A DNA stretch of 64,000 bases from Lachnoanaerobaculum orale (GTDB lineage Bacteria; Bacillota; Clostridia; Lachnospirales; Lachnospiraceae), in NCBI RefSeq assembly GCF_003862485.1, contig NZ_RRCM01000001.1, forward strand, positions 518,443 to 582,442. Reading direction: 5' to 3'. Each line of letters begins with the position of its first letter. Position 1 is the stretch's first letter. The translations under genes were made by a program, and so were the position numbers. Positions 26,586 through 36,049 of the stretch are shown in pieces. Below the pieces are notes generated by a model that did no database searches, was not told the origin of the DNA, and saw only the letters and a list, made by a program, of their open reading frames with translations.

Positions 26586-28736
26586 TTGAAGGGGAGAGTA
26601 ACAATACCTACAGATGTAGATATAATTAAAGAGACAAAAAAGATTATGAAGCTTTGGGGAGCTGATGCCGTCAGAGACTGTGACGGTACGGATATGCCTA
26701 AGGAGATAGAAGAGCTTGACGCAAAAATTTATGCTACATATTATACAACCAGAAAAGATAATGCATGGGCAAAGAAAAATCCGGATGAAGTTCAGCAGAT
26801 GTATGTGATGACGGACTTCCATATGGCTGATGACAGTGTGCTTAGAATCAATCTGATGGAGGGACTGCATAAGGACTTATTGAAAGTAAATGACCATGAC
26901 GATATAAAGAGATGGTGGGAAGTCATGGACAGGACTTTAGGCAGGTCGCTTGGAAGTAAGGAATGGCATTATGAAGACGGTGAAGTGGTTATTAAGGCAA
27001 AAAAATATCATGAGTATACTGTAAGCTTTCTGGCATATATTATATGGGATCCTGTACATATGTACAATGCGGTGACCAACGGTTGGAAAGATTTTGAAAA
27101 ACAGATAACTTTTGATGTACGCCAACCGAAGACCCGTGAATATTCAATGAAAAGACTCAGAAAGTTCTTGGAAAATCATCCTAAAGTTGATGTAATCAGA
27201 TTTACAACATTTTTTCATCAGTTCACCCTTATATTTGACGAGCTGGCAAGACAAAAGTATGTGGATTGGTACGGATATTCAGCCTCTGTAAGTCCGTATA
27301 TATTGGACCAGTTTGAAAAAGAAGTGGGATACAGATTCAGACCTGAATATATAATAGACCAGGGATATATGAATAATACCTACAGAGTACCGAGCAAGGA
27401 ATACTTTGATTTTATTGATTTCCAGAGAAGAGAAGTGACGAAGCTTGCAAAGGAAATGGTGGATATAGTACATGAGTACGGTAAGGAAGCCATGATGTTT
27501 TTAGGCGATCACTGGATAGGTATTGAGCCTTATATGGATGATTTTAAAACTATCGGTTTGGATGCCGTGGTAGGAAGCGTGGGCAACGGTCAGACTCTCA
27601 GGCTTATAAGCGATATTAAGGGGGTCAAATATACCGAGGGAAGGCTTTTGCCTTACTTTTTCCCTGATACTTTCCATCCGGGCGGCGACCCTGTAAAAGA
27701 GGCTATGAAAAACTGGATTACGGCAAGAAGGGCAATTCTTAGAGTACCTGTAGACAGGATAGGCTACGGCGGATATTTGAAGCTGACTTTGGATTTTCCT
27801 GATTTTATAGACTATGCAAAGCTTGTATGTGACGAGTTCAGAGAGCTTTATAAAAATGTCAAAGGATGCAGGGCGTATTCTTTTAAAAAGGTTGCAGTTT
27901 TAAGCAGCTGGGGAAGATATAAAGCGTGGGGCAATCATATGGTACATCATGCCATATATCACAAGGAGAATGAAGCGTATGCAGGTGTAATAGAGTCACT
28001 CAGCGGTGCGCCTTTTGATGTAAGTTTTATAAGCTTTGACGATATAATAGAAGACAGTGATATACTCAAAAATTTTGATGTAATTATAAATATAGGTGAC
28101 GCACAGACAGGACAATGTGGCGGAAGATACTGGAAGGATGAGATGATTTTGTCGGCAGTCAGAGAGTTTATCTGTAGCGGCGGAGGTTTTATAGGAATCG
28201 GAGAACCGAGCGGATATCCTTATCAGGGAAGGATTTTACAGCTTGCCACTCAGCTTGGAGTGGAACTTGAAAACGGATTTACTCTGGGCAGGGGTAAGTA
28301 CAACACCGAGGTAACACCGCATTTTATAACTGAGGGTATGGACGGTGATATTGATTTCGGAGACAGGCTGCATCAGATTTATGCACTTGAAGGAACCGAT
28401 ATTTTGGCAAAGAAGAGTAAGTTTGTAGAGCTTGCCGCAAAAGAATGTGAAAACGGAAGATGTGTATATATAAGCGGACTGCCATACAGCCTTGCAAATA
28501 CAAGATTACTTTACAGAGCGATACTTTGGGCTTCACATGATGAAGAGAATATTCACAAGTGGTTTAGCAGCAATGAAAATGTGGAAGTGAACGCTTATCC
28601 TGAGAACAATAAATTCTGTGTGGTAAACAATACTTACAATGAGCAAAAGAGCACCATATATAAGGGAGATAAGAGCAGTTTTGATATTGTGCTTGCTCCG
28701 AATGAGATAAAATGGTTTGAGATAGAGGGAAAATAA
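26586..28736 (+). CDS. lnpA: GH112 1,3-beta-galactosyl-N-acetylhexosamine phosphorylase
   Basis: Phosphorolyses galacto-N-biose or lacto-N-biose (from mucin or milk glycans) to galactose 1-phosphate and the N-acetylhexosamine, in the cytoplasm. At 716 residues it matches GH112 from end to end: GRVTIPTDVDIIKETKKIM at the start, DVIRFTTFFHQFTLIFDE, the active-site stretch RPEYIIDQGYMNNTYRVPS, and GDAQTGQCGGRYWKD later. GH112 also includes galactosyl-rhamnose phosphorylases; the kinase next door favours the N-acetylhexosamine substrates. It starts at TTG 26586 after AAGGGGG. The nahK gene follows by 2 bases. No sugar transporter is adjacent. Confidence 0.92.
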   Translation: MKGRVTIPTDVDIIKETKKIMKLWGADAVRDCDGTDMPKEIEELDAKIYATYYTTRKDNAWAKKNPDEVQQMYVMTDFHMADDSVLRINLMEGLHKDLLKVNDHDDIKRWWEVMDRTLGRSLGSKEWHYEDGEVVIKAKKYHEYTVSFLAYIIWDPVHMYNAVTNGWKDFEKQITFDVRQPKTREYSMKRLRKFLENHPKVDVIRFTTFFHQFTLIFDELARQKYVDWYGYSASVSPYILDQFEKEVGYRFRPEYIIDQGYMNNTYRVPSKEYFDFIDFQRREVTKLAKEMVDIVHEYGKEAMMFLGDHWIGIEPYMDDFKTIGLDAVVGSVGNGQTLRLISDIKGVKYTEGRLLPYFFPDTFHPGGDPVKEAMKNWITARRAILRVPVDRIGYGGYLKLTLDFPDFIDYAKLVCDEFRELYKNVKGCRAYSFKKVAVLSSWGRYKAWGNHMVHHAIYHKENEAYAGVIESLSGAPFDVSFISFDDIIEDSDILKNFDVIINIGDAQTGQCGGRYWKDEMILSAVREFICSGGGFIGIGEPSGYPYQGRILQLATQLGVELENGFTLGRGKYNTEVTPHFITEGMDGDIDFGDRLHQIYALEGTDILAKKSKFVELAAKECENGRCVYISGLPYSLANTRLLYRAILWASHDEENIHKWFSSNENVEVNAYPENNKFCVVNNTYNEQKSTIYKGDKSSFDIVLAPNEIKWFEIEGK

Positions 28737-28738
28737 TT

Positions 28739-29821
28739 ATGGCTTTAGCAGAAGTTCTTAAGCAGTACAGCGGTATCGGCAATCTGAAAGGAGACTGTGA
28801 GTACGGCAACGGACATATAAACGATACATATCTGCTTGAATATGACAACAGAAAAGTTATTTTGCAAAAGGTAAACAAGTCAATCTTTAAAGAGCCGAAA
28901 AGGCTTATGGAAAATATATATCTTGTAACTTCATTTTTGAAAGATAAGATAATAAAAAGAGGCGGAGATTACACACGAGAGACTCTAAATCTTATAAATA
29001 CGGATGACGGAAATTATTTTTATGAGGACAGTGAAGGTGATATCTGGAGAGCATATGACTTTATAAGAGATACCGTATGTTATGAGAAGGTGGAGTCGGC
29101 AAATGAATTCTATGAGTCGGGGCTTGCTTTCGGTAATTTTCAAAATCTGCTGGCTGACTTTCCGGTAGATAAGCTTTTTGAAGTTATAAAGGATTTTCAC
29201 AATACACAAAAAAGATATGAAACCTTTATAAACGTGGTATCTGAAGACCCTCTAAAAAGGGCTGCGGATGTAAAAAGTGAGATAGATTTTTTCAAAAGCA
29301 GAGAAAAGTATACCAAGATATTTAATGAAGCATTGGAAAACAAGGAAATATCTCTTAGAGTTACACATAATGATACAAAGCTCAACAATATTTTATTTGA
29401 CAAGCATACCAAAAAGGCTCTATGTGTGATAGACTTGGATACCATAATGCCCGGAGTTGCGGATTTTGACTTTGGTGATGCGATAAGATTCGGGGCAAAC
29501 AAAGGGCTTGAGGATGAAACCGATTTATCTAAGGTAGGGCTTGATATTGAGCTGTTTGAGGCTTTTACAAAGGGATTTTTGAAGGCTTGCGGCAATAGTT
29601 TGAATAAAAGGGAGATAGAACTTTTGCCGATGGCGGCAATTGTGATGACTTATGAATGCGGCATAAGGTTTTTGGGGGACTATATAGCGGGAGATAAGTA
29701 TTTTAAGATTTCAAGGAAGAATCACAACCTTGACAGGGCAAGGACTCAAATGAAATTGATTTCGGATATGGAGTCAAATATGGATGAGATGAAAAAGATT
29801 GTAGAAAAATATATTCAGTAA
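28739..29821 (+). CDS. nahK: N-acetylhexosamine 1-kinase (phosphotransferase family)
   Basis: A 360-residue APH-fold kinase that phosphorylates GlcNAc or GalNAc released by LnpA at C1. The APH catalytic loop THNDTKLNNILFD and the metal motif CVIDLDTIMPG are both present, and the N-terminal GNGHINDTYLLEYDNRKVILQKVN matches the NahK/LnpB group. The gene follows lnpA after two bases, so the pair is surely co-transcribed. The later pathway genes (lnpC/lnpD-type uridylyltransferase and epimerase) are not nearby. Confidence 0.88.
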   Translation: MALAEVLKQYSGIGNLKGDCEYGNGHINDTYLLEYDNRKVILQKVNKSIFKEPKRLMENIYLVTSFLKDKIIKRGGDYTRETLNLINTDDGNYFYEDSEGDIWRAYDFIRDTVCYEKVESANEFYESGLAFGNFQNLLADFPVDKLFEVIKDFHNTQKRYETFINVVSEDPLKRAADVKSEIDFFKSREKYTKIFNEALENKEISLRVTHNDTKLNNILFDKHTKKALCVIDLDTIMPGVADFDFGDAIRFGANKGLEDETDLSKVGLDIELFEAFTKGFLKACGNSLNKREIELLPMAAIVMTYECGIRFLGDYIAGDKYFKISRKNHNLDRARTQMKLISDMESNMDEMKKIVEKYIQ

Positions 29822-29835
29822 CAGGTCTGTATCGG

Positions 29836-30357
29836 ATGGGATTGAAGATGTTTGATAAAAAGATTTATTTATGCGGCTTTATGGCAAGCGGAAAGACTAC
29901 TGTCGGCAAGGCCTTGTCAAAAAAATTGAATATTGATTATGTTGATACCGATGAGCTTTTGGTAGAGACTTACGGCCAAAGCATTCCTGAGATATTTGAA
30001 AAATACGGTGAGGAGTACTTTAGAGATCTTGAACATAATATTGCCAAAAAGACTGCGGATATGAAGTGCAAAGTGGTGTCAACAGGCGGAGGAATGCTTA
30101 CCTTTGACAGAAACGGAGAGATCATAAAAAAGAGCGGTATTATCATATGTCTTGTAAGAGATTTTGATGTCATATATCAGGAGATAAAGTCGGATAAGAG
30201 AAGGCCGCTGGCGCAGACAAAGACCAAGGCCGAGTTAAGAGATATGTATGAGAAAAGAATATCAAAGTATCAAAAGTATGCGGACTATACAGTAGTCAAT
30301 TCAGGAAGTATAGACGACTGTGTAAAAAAAATAATGTCGATTATTGACGAGAATTAA
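29836..30357 (+). CDS. aroK: Shikimate kinase
   Basis: Phosphorylates shikimate with ATP in aromatic amino acid synthesis. It has Walker A GFMASGKT, the shikimate-binding DTDELLVETYGQSIPEIF, the GGGM motif (STGGGMLTFD) and the lid RRPLAQTKTK. The 173-residue length is normal. The first ATG (29836) lacks a clear ribosome site; the ATG at 29848 (MFDKKIYLCGF) is also possible. It follows nahK by 14 bases and may be read from the same message, though the pathways are unrelated. The uvrA promoter starts inside its 3' end. Confidence 0.92.
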   Translation: MGLKMFDKKIYLCGFMASGKTTVGKALSKKLNIDYVDTDELLVETYGQSIPEIFEKYGEEYFRDLEHNIAKKTADMKCKVVSTGGGMLTFDRNGEIIKKSGIIICLVRDFDVIYQEIKSDKRRPLAQTKTKAELRDMYEKRISKYQKYADYTVVNSGSIDDCVKKIMSIIDEN

Positions 30358-30372
30358 AATCCAGTATATACT
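30344..30372 (+). promoter_or_regulatory. uvrA: uvrA promoter
   Basis: TTGACG (30344-30349, inside the end of aroK), an exact 17-base spacer and TATACT (30367-30372). Confidence 0.8.
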
Positions 30373-30376
30373 ATTA

Positions 30377-30390
30377 CGAAAGTATGTTCG
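30377..30390 (+). promoter_or_regulatory. LexA (SOS) box of uvrA
   Basis: CGAAAGTATGTTCG differs at one position (A for C) from the Gram-positive LexA consensus CGAACRNRYGTTYG. It sits just after the -10, over the expected transcription start, where a repressor would block uvrA until DNA damage. Confidence 0.75.
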
Positions 30391-30417
30391 AATACTTTGT
30401 TAGTAATGGAGATTTTA

Positions 30418-33237
30418 ATGGAAACTAAATATATAAAGATAAGAGGTGCCAATGAGCACAATTTGAAAAATATATCGGTAGATATACCGAGAGGAGAATT
30501 GGTGGTTTTGACAGGGCTTTCCGGATCGGGAAAGTCCTCTTTGGCGTTCGATACCATCTATGCCGAGGGTCAAAGAAGATATATGGAGTCAATGTCTTCT
30601 TATGCGAGGATGTTTTTGGGACAGATGGAAAAGCCGGATGTGGAGAGTATTGAGGGACTTTCTCCTGCAATATCCATAGACCAAAAGTCTACCAACAGAA
30701 ACCCTAGGTCTACCGTAGGAACCGTTACGGAGATATATGATTATCTGAGACTTTTGTATGCAAGAATCGGAATACCGCATTGTCCGAACTGCGGTAAGGA
30801 AATATATAAGCAAAACATTGACCAGATGGTGGACAGAGTAACGGAGCTTTCCGAAAAGACAAAGTTTATGATACTTGCGCCTGTGGTAAAGGGTAAAAAG
30901 GGAAGACATGAAAAGGTGCTTGAAAGTGCAAAAAAATCAGGATATGTGCGTGCATTGATTGACGGAAATATGTACGAACTGAGTGAAGAAATCAGCTTAG
31001 AGAAAAATATAAAGCACAGTATCGACATTGTAATAGACAGGCTTTCTGTAAAGGAAAATATAGAAAAGAGACTTACAGATTCACTTGAAGCCGCATTAAA
31101 CCTTGGAGGAGGCTATGCCACAATTGATGTGATAGGAGGAGAGCCTATCAAGTTTTCACAAAACTTTGCCTGCCCCGACTGCGGTATCTCTATTGATGAA
31201 GTGGAGCCGAGGACATTCTCATTCAACAATCCTTTCGGCGCCTGCCCGGACTGTGCAGGTCTTGGATACACTATGGAATTTGATGAAGATCTTATGATTC
31301 CCGATAAGTCACTTTCTATAAATCAGGGTGCAATAGTGGTACTGGGATGGCAAAGCAGCAATGACAAGAAAAGCTTTAGTAATGCAATGCTTAGAGCTCT
31401 GGCAGAGAAGTTTAAGTTCAGCCTTGATACACCTTTTGAAGACTATCCTAAGGAAATACATGATATATTGATTTACGGAACTAGTGAGCAGGTTGATGTG
31501 GCTTATACAGGACAAAGAGGAAGCGGAGTATATCCTGTAATCTTTGAAGGCTTGATAAAGAATATGGAGAAGCGTTACAGGGAGACTTATTCGCAGAGTG
31601 CAAAGGAAGAGTATGAGCAGTATATGAGGATTGCACCTTGTAAGAGCTGCGGCGGTAAGAGACTGAAAAAGGAAGCGCTTGCAGTGACTGTTGGGGATAA
31701 GAATATCTATGATGCCACGGATGAGTCTATAACGGATTTCAGAGATTTTATAGACGGACTTAAGCTTACAAAGATGCAGGAAGCTATAGGTTCGCTGATT
31801 TTAAAGGAAATCAGAGCCAGAGTCACCTTCCTTATAGATGTAGGACTTGACTATTTGAGCCTTACCAGAGCTACCGGTACTCTTAGCGGAGGTGAAGCGC
31901 AAAGAATCAGACTTGCGACCCAGATAGGTTCGGGACTTGTAGGAGTGGCCTATATACTTGATGAGCCTAGTATAGGACTTCACCAAAGAGATAACGATAA
32001 GCTGCTTGCCACCTTGAAGCATCTTAGAGATTTGGGCAATTCAGTACTTGTGGTAGAGCATGACGAGGACACCATGATGGAGGCGGACTATATAGTGGAT
32101 ATCGGTCCGGGAGCGGGAAGTCACGGCGGAGAGGTGGTTGCTACAGGTAATGCCAAGGAGATTATGGCAAATCCTAATTCTATTACAGGTAAGTATCTTT
32201 CAGGTGAAATAAAGATACCTGTGCCGGAGAGTAGAAGAACGCCTACAGGTTGGCTTACTGTAAAGGGAGCGGCACAGAATAACCTTAAGAATATAAATGT
32301 AAAGATACCTACAGGTGTGATGACCTGTGTTACAGGTGTCTCAGGCTCGGGCAAGTCATCTTTGGTAAATGAGATAGTATATAAGGCACTTGCAAAGAAG
32401 CTTAATCGTGCCCATACAATCCCGGGCAAATATAAGTCGATAGAGGGTATCGAACAGCTTGATAAGGTTATTGCTATCGACCAGTCACCTATAGGAAGAA
32501 CTCCGAGGTCAAATCCTGCCACATATACAGGTGTATTTGATATGATCAGAGATCTGTTTGCGGCAACTCAGGATGCAAAGATGAGAGGTTATAAGAAGGG
32601 CAGATTCAGCTTCAATGTAAAGGGCGGAAGATGTGAGAGCTGTTCAGGTGACGGTATTATAAAGATTGAGATGCACTTTTTGCCTGATGTATATGTTCCG
32701 TGTGAAGTTTGTGGCGGAAAGCGCTACAACAGAGAGACTTTGGAAGTAAAGTATAAGGGAAAGTCCATATATGATGTACTTGATATGACTGTGGAGGAAG
32801 CTTTAACCTTCTTTGAGAATGTGCCTACCATAGCCAGAAAGATACAGACTTTATACGATGTAGGTCTTTCATATATCAAACTCGGTCAGCCTTCTACGGA
32901 GCTTAGCGGTGGAGAGGCACAAAGAATCAAGCTCGCAACGGAGCTTTCAAAGAGAGCTACAGGAAAGACTATTTATATTTTGGACGAGCCTACTACAGGT
33001 CTGCATTTTGCAGATGTACATAAGCTTGTTGAGATACTTAGAAGACTCTCCGACAGCGGGAATACCGTACTTGTAATAGAGCACAATCTTGATGTTATAA
33101 AATGTGCCGACTATATAATAGATATAGGACCTGAAGGCGGTGCAGGAGGCGGAGAGGTGGTAGCTACCGGTACCCCTGAGGAAATAGCCGAAATAGAAAA
33201 ATCATATACAGGCAAGTATGTAAAGAAATACTTGTAA
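30418..33237 (+). CDS. uvrA: Excinuclease ABC subunit A
   Basis: DNA-damage recognition ATPase of nucleotide excision repair. It has two ABC modules with Walker [20 protein letters not shown] and [19 protein letters not shown], two LSGGEAQRI signatures and two ATP-hydrolysis motifs ([26 protein letters not shown]). The zinc modules CPNC...CPDC and CESCSGDG...CEVCGG are complete. A TTG at 30397 would add seven unlikely residues; the ATG at 30418 with GGAG upstream gives the usual [19 protein letters not shown] and 939 residues. A sigma-A promoter and a LexA-type box lie directly upstream, so SOS control is expected. uvrB is not in the window. Confidence 0.97.
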   Translation: METKYIKIRGANEHNLKNISVDIPRGELVVLTGLSGSGKSSLAFDTIYAEGQRRYMESMSSYARMFLGQMEKPDVESIEGLSPAISIDQKSTNRNPRSTVGTVTEIYDYLRLLYARIGIPHCPNCGKEIYKQNIDQMVDRVTELSEKTKFMILAPVVKGKKGRHEKVLESAKKSGYVRALIDGNMYELSEEISLEKNIKHSIDIVIDRLSVKENIEKRLTDSLEAALNLGGGYATIDVIGGEPIKFSQNFACPDCGISIDEVEPRTFSFNNPFGACPDCAGLGYTMEFDEDLMIPDKSLSINQGAIVVLGWQSSNDKKSFSNAMLRALAEKFKFSLDTPFEDYPKEIHDILIYGTSEQVDVAYTGQRGSGVYPVIFEGLIKNMEKRYRETYSQSAKEEYEQYMRIAPCKSCGGKRLKKEALAVTVGDKNIYDATDESITDFRDFIDGLKLTKMQEAIGSLILKEIRARVTFLIDVGLDYLSLTRATGTLSGGEAQRIRLATQIGSGLVGVAYILDEPSIGLHQRDNDKLLATLKHLRDLGNSVLVVEHDEDTMMEADYIVDIGPGAGSHGGEVVATGNAKEIMANPNSITGKYLSGEIKIPVPESRRTPTGWLTVKGAAQNNLKNINVKIPTGVMTCVTGVSGSGKSSLVNEIVYKALAKKLNRAHTIPGKYKSIEGIEQLDKVIAIDQSPIGRTPRSNPATYTGVFDMIRDLFAATQDAKMRGYKKGRFSFNVKGGRCESCSGDGIIKIEMHFLPDVYVPCEVCGGKRYNRETLEVKYKGKSIYDVLDMTVEEALTFFENVPTIARKIQTLYDVGLSYIKLGQPSTELSGGEAQRIKLATELSKRATGKTIYILDEPTTGLHFADVHKLVEILRRLSDSGNTVLVIEHNLDVIKCADYIIDIGPEGGAGGGEVVATGTPEEIAEIEKSYTGKYVKKYL

Positions 33238-33246
33238 GAGAAAAGA

Positions 33247-33277
33247 AAAACACAGCCCGATATCAGGCTGTGTTTTT
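33247..33277. terminator. Bidirectional terminator after uvrA
   Basis: AAAACACAGCC (33247-33257) pairs perfectly with GGCTGTGTTTT (33266-33276) around an 8-base loop. It lies between uvrA and a convergent nitroreductase gene. Confidence 0.88.
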
Positions 33278-33291
33278 GCTTACAGTAAAAA

Positions 33292-34158
33292 TCAGATATC
33301 CAAAGCCGCTACCAAAGTGTAATCGCTTGGATTCTTAAAATCCGCTTTTATATCTGAAGTGTCAAATCTCCAATTTCCGATTCCTGAATATTTTGATGCC
33401 AGTATTATATAGAAGTTTAACATTGCGGCACCCAGACCCAATAAGTTGTCATCATCAGGAACTACATTATCAAGTTGGTTGAATAAGTAGATATGTGTGC
33501 CGTTTATTACAAAGCGGTAGTTTTGATGATTCAAAAAGCTTGGTGAAAGGCTGGCCGCATATACCGCATCAGCGATAACAGGGTCCGAGTATTCGTCATC
33601 GAAATTGTAAGGTGTGTTAAAGTCACTGTCAAAAGCCAATGCTGTAGCGGCAATCTTTGGAGCTATATGTCCTGCCTTATTGCTTATGCTTACATTTGAA
33701 GGTGAGTGTATATCAAGTTTTGTGGTATCTCTTTCCTTCTTTCCGTATCCGAAAGCAATTACCGTAGCCACAGCCAAATCTGAGTTGATAAGCAAAACCT
33801 TCTTTATCATTTCGCTGTCGTCGCTTGTTAAAAAGCATGAAGACAATCCCATCTCTTCAAGCTTTAATACGAGGTTTTCAGCCATAAAGCCTGCATTTAT
33901 AAGGTAATTATCCTTTTCCTCTGACAATATGGTTATATATGCAGGTGCATTGAAGGTATTTCCACGATAGCCTGCAACGCCTGAGAGTCTGCTTGCAGTG
34001 TCATCATCAGATGAAACGAGTATTTGTACATCCACATCAATAAGTTTCGGTGATGAGTTAAAAAAGCTTATCAACTCATCTATTTTGCTCTGCTCAACTT
34101 TTTTCTTATGAAAATCTCTGATAGAGTTCCTGTTTTCAATAAGTTCTAAATAATTCAT
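33292..34158 (-). CDS. Nitroreductase-family flavoprotein
   Basis: A 288-residue protein with two half-repeats of the nitroreductase fold. RNSIRDFHKKKVEQSKIDELI begins the first, and ASLSPSFLNHQNYRFVI, in the position of the usual SPSxxNxQPW FMN loop, lies in the second. This is the layout of the 'putative TM nitroreductase' group in Clostridia. An upstream start would add a hydrophobic tail of 25 residues with no ribosome site; the ATG at 34158 has GGAGGA upstream. It likely uses FMN and NAD(P)H; the substrate is unknown. It stands alone. Confidence 0.85.
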   Translation of the reverse strand: MNYLELIENRNSIRDFHKKKVEQSKIDELISFFNSSPKLIDVDVQILVSSDDDTASRLSGVAGYRGNTFNAPAYITILSEEKDNYLINAGFMAENLVLKLEEMGLSSCFLTSDDSEMIKKVLLINSDLAVATVIAFGYGKKERDTTKLDIHSPSNVSISNKAGHIAPKIAATALAFDSDFNTPYNFDDEYSDPVIADAVYAASLSPSFLNHQNYRFVINGTHIYLFNQLDNVVPDDDNLLGLGAAMLNFYIILASKYSGIGNWRFDTSDIKADFKNPSDYTLVAALDI

Positions 34159-34361
34159 ACATTTATTCCTCCATAGTATAAATTTCAAAAAATAAACTAT
34201 ATATATTATATAAAATAAAATTGAAATGGTCAATTTTTATATGTTTATATTTACAAAATACAGTCTTACAGATATGAGAATTTTACTTTCAATTTTTTTA
34301 AAATAGAGGATTTGAAACTTTGATAGAAATATATCATATTATATAAATTTATTTGTAAGAA

Positions 34362-34389
34362 TTGCATTTATTACATATTGTGGTATAAT
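34362..34389 (+). promoter_or_regulatory. gntP promoter
   Basis: TTGCAT (34362-34367), a 16-base spacer and TATAAT (34384-34389) with TGG directly before it (extended -10). The remaining AT-rich gap back to 34160 shows nothing else clear. Confidence 0.7.
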
Positions 34390-34483
34390 AAGTTTACAAT
34401 ATTATTAAGTGGAATATGGCATAAATATTAAGGCAATTATACAAAGATATTATGCTGATATGTCTGTAGAAGGAGGGAGTGTT

Positions 34484-35875
34484 ATGACAGGTTTACCACT
34501 TATATTCGTGTTTATTTTGGCGGTTATCGTTATGATAGTTGCCATCTCAAAGTTTGGTGTACATCCGTTTATATCTATTATGTGTATATCACTTATTTTG
34601 GGACTTGTAGCAGGTATTCCTTTAGTGGATAAGACCTTGGAGGACGGAACGAAGATACAAGGTCTTGCAAGCGTTATAGGAGCAGGATTTGCAGGTACAT
34701 TTTCAAGTATAGGCATTGTTATCATACTTGGTGCATTGATCGGAACCATACTTGAAAAGACAGGTGCGGCTTTCAAGCTGGCAGATATGGTTATCAAGCT
34801 GGTCGGAAAGAACAATCCTGTGCTGGCGGTAGAGCTTATGGGTTGGGTTGTTTCAATTCCTGTATTTTGTGATTCGGGATTTGTTATTCTAAACCCTATC
34901 AGAAAGGCCTTGGTAAAGAGAACTGCAGAGTCGTCTGTGGCTATGACTGTAGGACTTTCGGCAGGTCTATACATATCACATGTATTTATACCGCCTACAC
35001 CGGGACCTATAGCGGCAGCTTCAACACTTGGAATAGGAGATAATCTTTTGCTTGTAATGGGAATGGGTGCGGTATGTTCAATATTCCCTTTGATTGCAGG
35101 ATTTTTCTACGCCAAGTATATAGGCAAGAAGGTAAAGGCCGACGATGAGGCGGATTCAAGTGAGATTACAAAAACATACGAAGAGCTTGTTGCAGAGTAC
35201 GGAAAGCTTCCAAGCGGAGCTATGTCTTTGGCACCTATCGTGGTACCTGTACTGCTTATGGCTGTTGCATCTATAGTTTCTATGATGAAGATGAGCGGTA
35301 TGGGAGCGGATGTTTTAAAATTCCTCGGAACACCTATTATAGCTTTGGCAGTCGGTACGGTATTCGGTGTATTACAGCTTCAGGGTGCAGGTAAAATGAA
35401 GGATTTCTACAGTATCACAAATGAGACATTAAAGACTGTGGGTCCTATACTTTTTGTGACTGCAGCAGGCGGTGTACTCGGTAAGGTTATAGCATCTTCA
35501 GATATGGTCAACTTTATAAAGGATCATGCGGAGGTTCTAAGTACAATGGGTATGCTTTTCCCGTTCTTACTATCAGCTATTTTAAAGAGTGCGCAGGGTT
35601 CATCCACAGTAGCACTTACAACTACGGCAGGTATTGTGGCACCGTTGTTGCCGGCACTCGGCTTTGCAAGTCCTATGAGTGCTACACTTGTAACAATGGC
35701 GATAGGCGCAGGTGCTATGACGGTTTCACATGCTAATGACTCATACTTTTGGGTTGTTACAAACTTCGGTGCAATGTCACCTGAAAAAGGATACAAAACA
35801 CAGACTATGTGTACACTGTTTTTGGGTATAGCGGGAATTATTGAGATAATGATTCTAAGTCTTTTCCTGCATTGA
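34484..35875 (+). CDS. gntP: GntP-family gluconate/organic acid permease
   Basis: A 463-residue inner-membrane proton symporter with 12 or more membrane segments. Family blocks are FCDSGFVILNPIRKAL, SHVFIPPTPGPIAAASTLG and SAILKSAQGSSTVALTTTAG, and SHANDSYFWVVTNFG near the end. An earlier in-frame start at 34409 lacks a ribosome site; the ATG at 34484 has GGAGGGAG upstream and gives the normal N-terminus. It stands alone with its own promoter and terminator, and no gluconate kinase or glycerate kinase gene is adjacent. The substrate (gluconate, glycerate or another hydroxy acid) is therefore uncertain. Confidence 0.9.
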   Translation: MTGLPLIFVFILAVIVMIVAISKFGVHPFISIMCISLILGLVAGIPLVDKTLEDGTKIQGLASVIGAGFAGTFSSIGIVIILGALIGTILEKTGAAFKLADMVIKLVGKNNPVLAVELMGWVVSIPVFCDSGFVILNPIRKALVKRTAESSVAMTVGLSAGLYISHVFIPPTPGPIAAASTLGIGDNLLLVMGMGAVCSIFPLIAGFFYAKYIGKKVKADDEADSSEITKTYEELVAEYGKLPSGAMSLAPIVVPVLLMAVASIVSMMKMSGMGADVLKFLGTPIIALAVGTVFGVLQLQGAGKMKDFYSITNETLKTVGPILFVTAAGGVLGKVIASSDMVNFIKDHAEVLSTMGMLFPFLLSAILKSAQGSSTVALTTTAGIVAPLLPALGFASPMSATLVTMAIGAGAMTVSHANDSYFWVVTNFGAMSPEKGYKTQTMCTLFLGIAGIIEIMILSLFLH

Positions 35876-35899
35876 TTAAAACTGAACAGACAAGATATT

Positions 35900-35955
35900 T
35901 AAGGCACAGATTTTATGAATTCAAATTTTTGTAAGGTCTGTGCCTTATTTTAATT
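35900..35955 (+). terminator. Terminator of gntP
   Basis: TAAGGCACAGA (35900-35910) pairs with TCTGTGCCTTA (35937-35947) around a long AT-rich loop, then TTTTAATT. Confidence 0.75.
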
Positions 35956-36049
35956 GCTGACAGTATTTTGTATATATGGTATATTTATAAAATAATAAAT
36001 AATTTAAAAGATATGTTTTATAGACTTTTGTATAGACAAAGGAAAGAAA

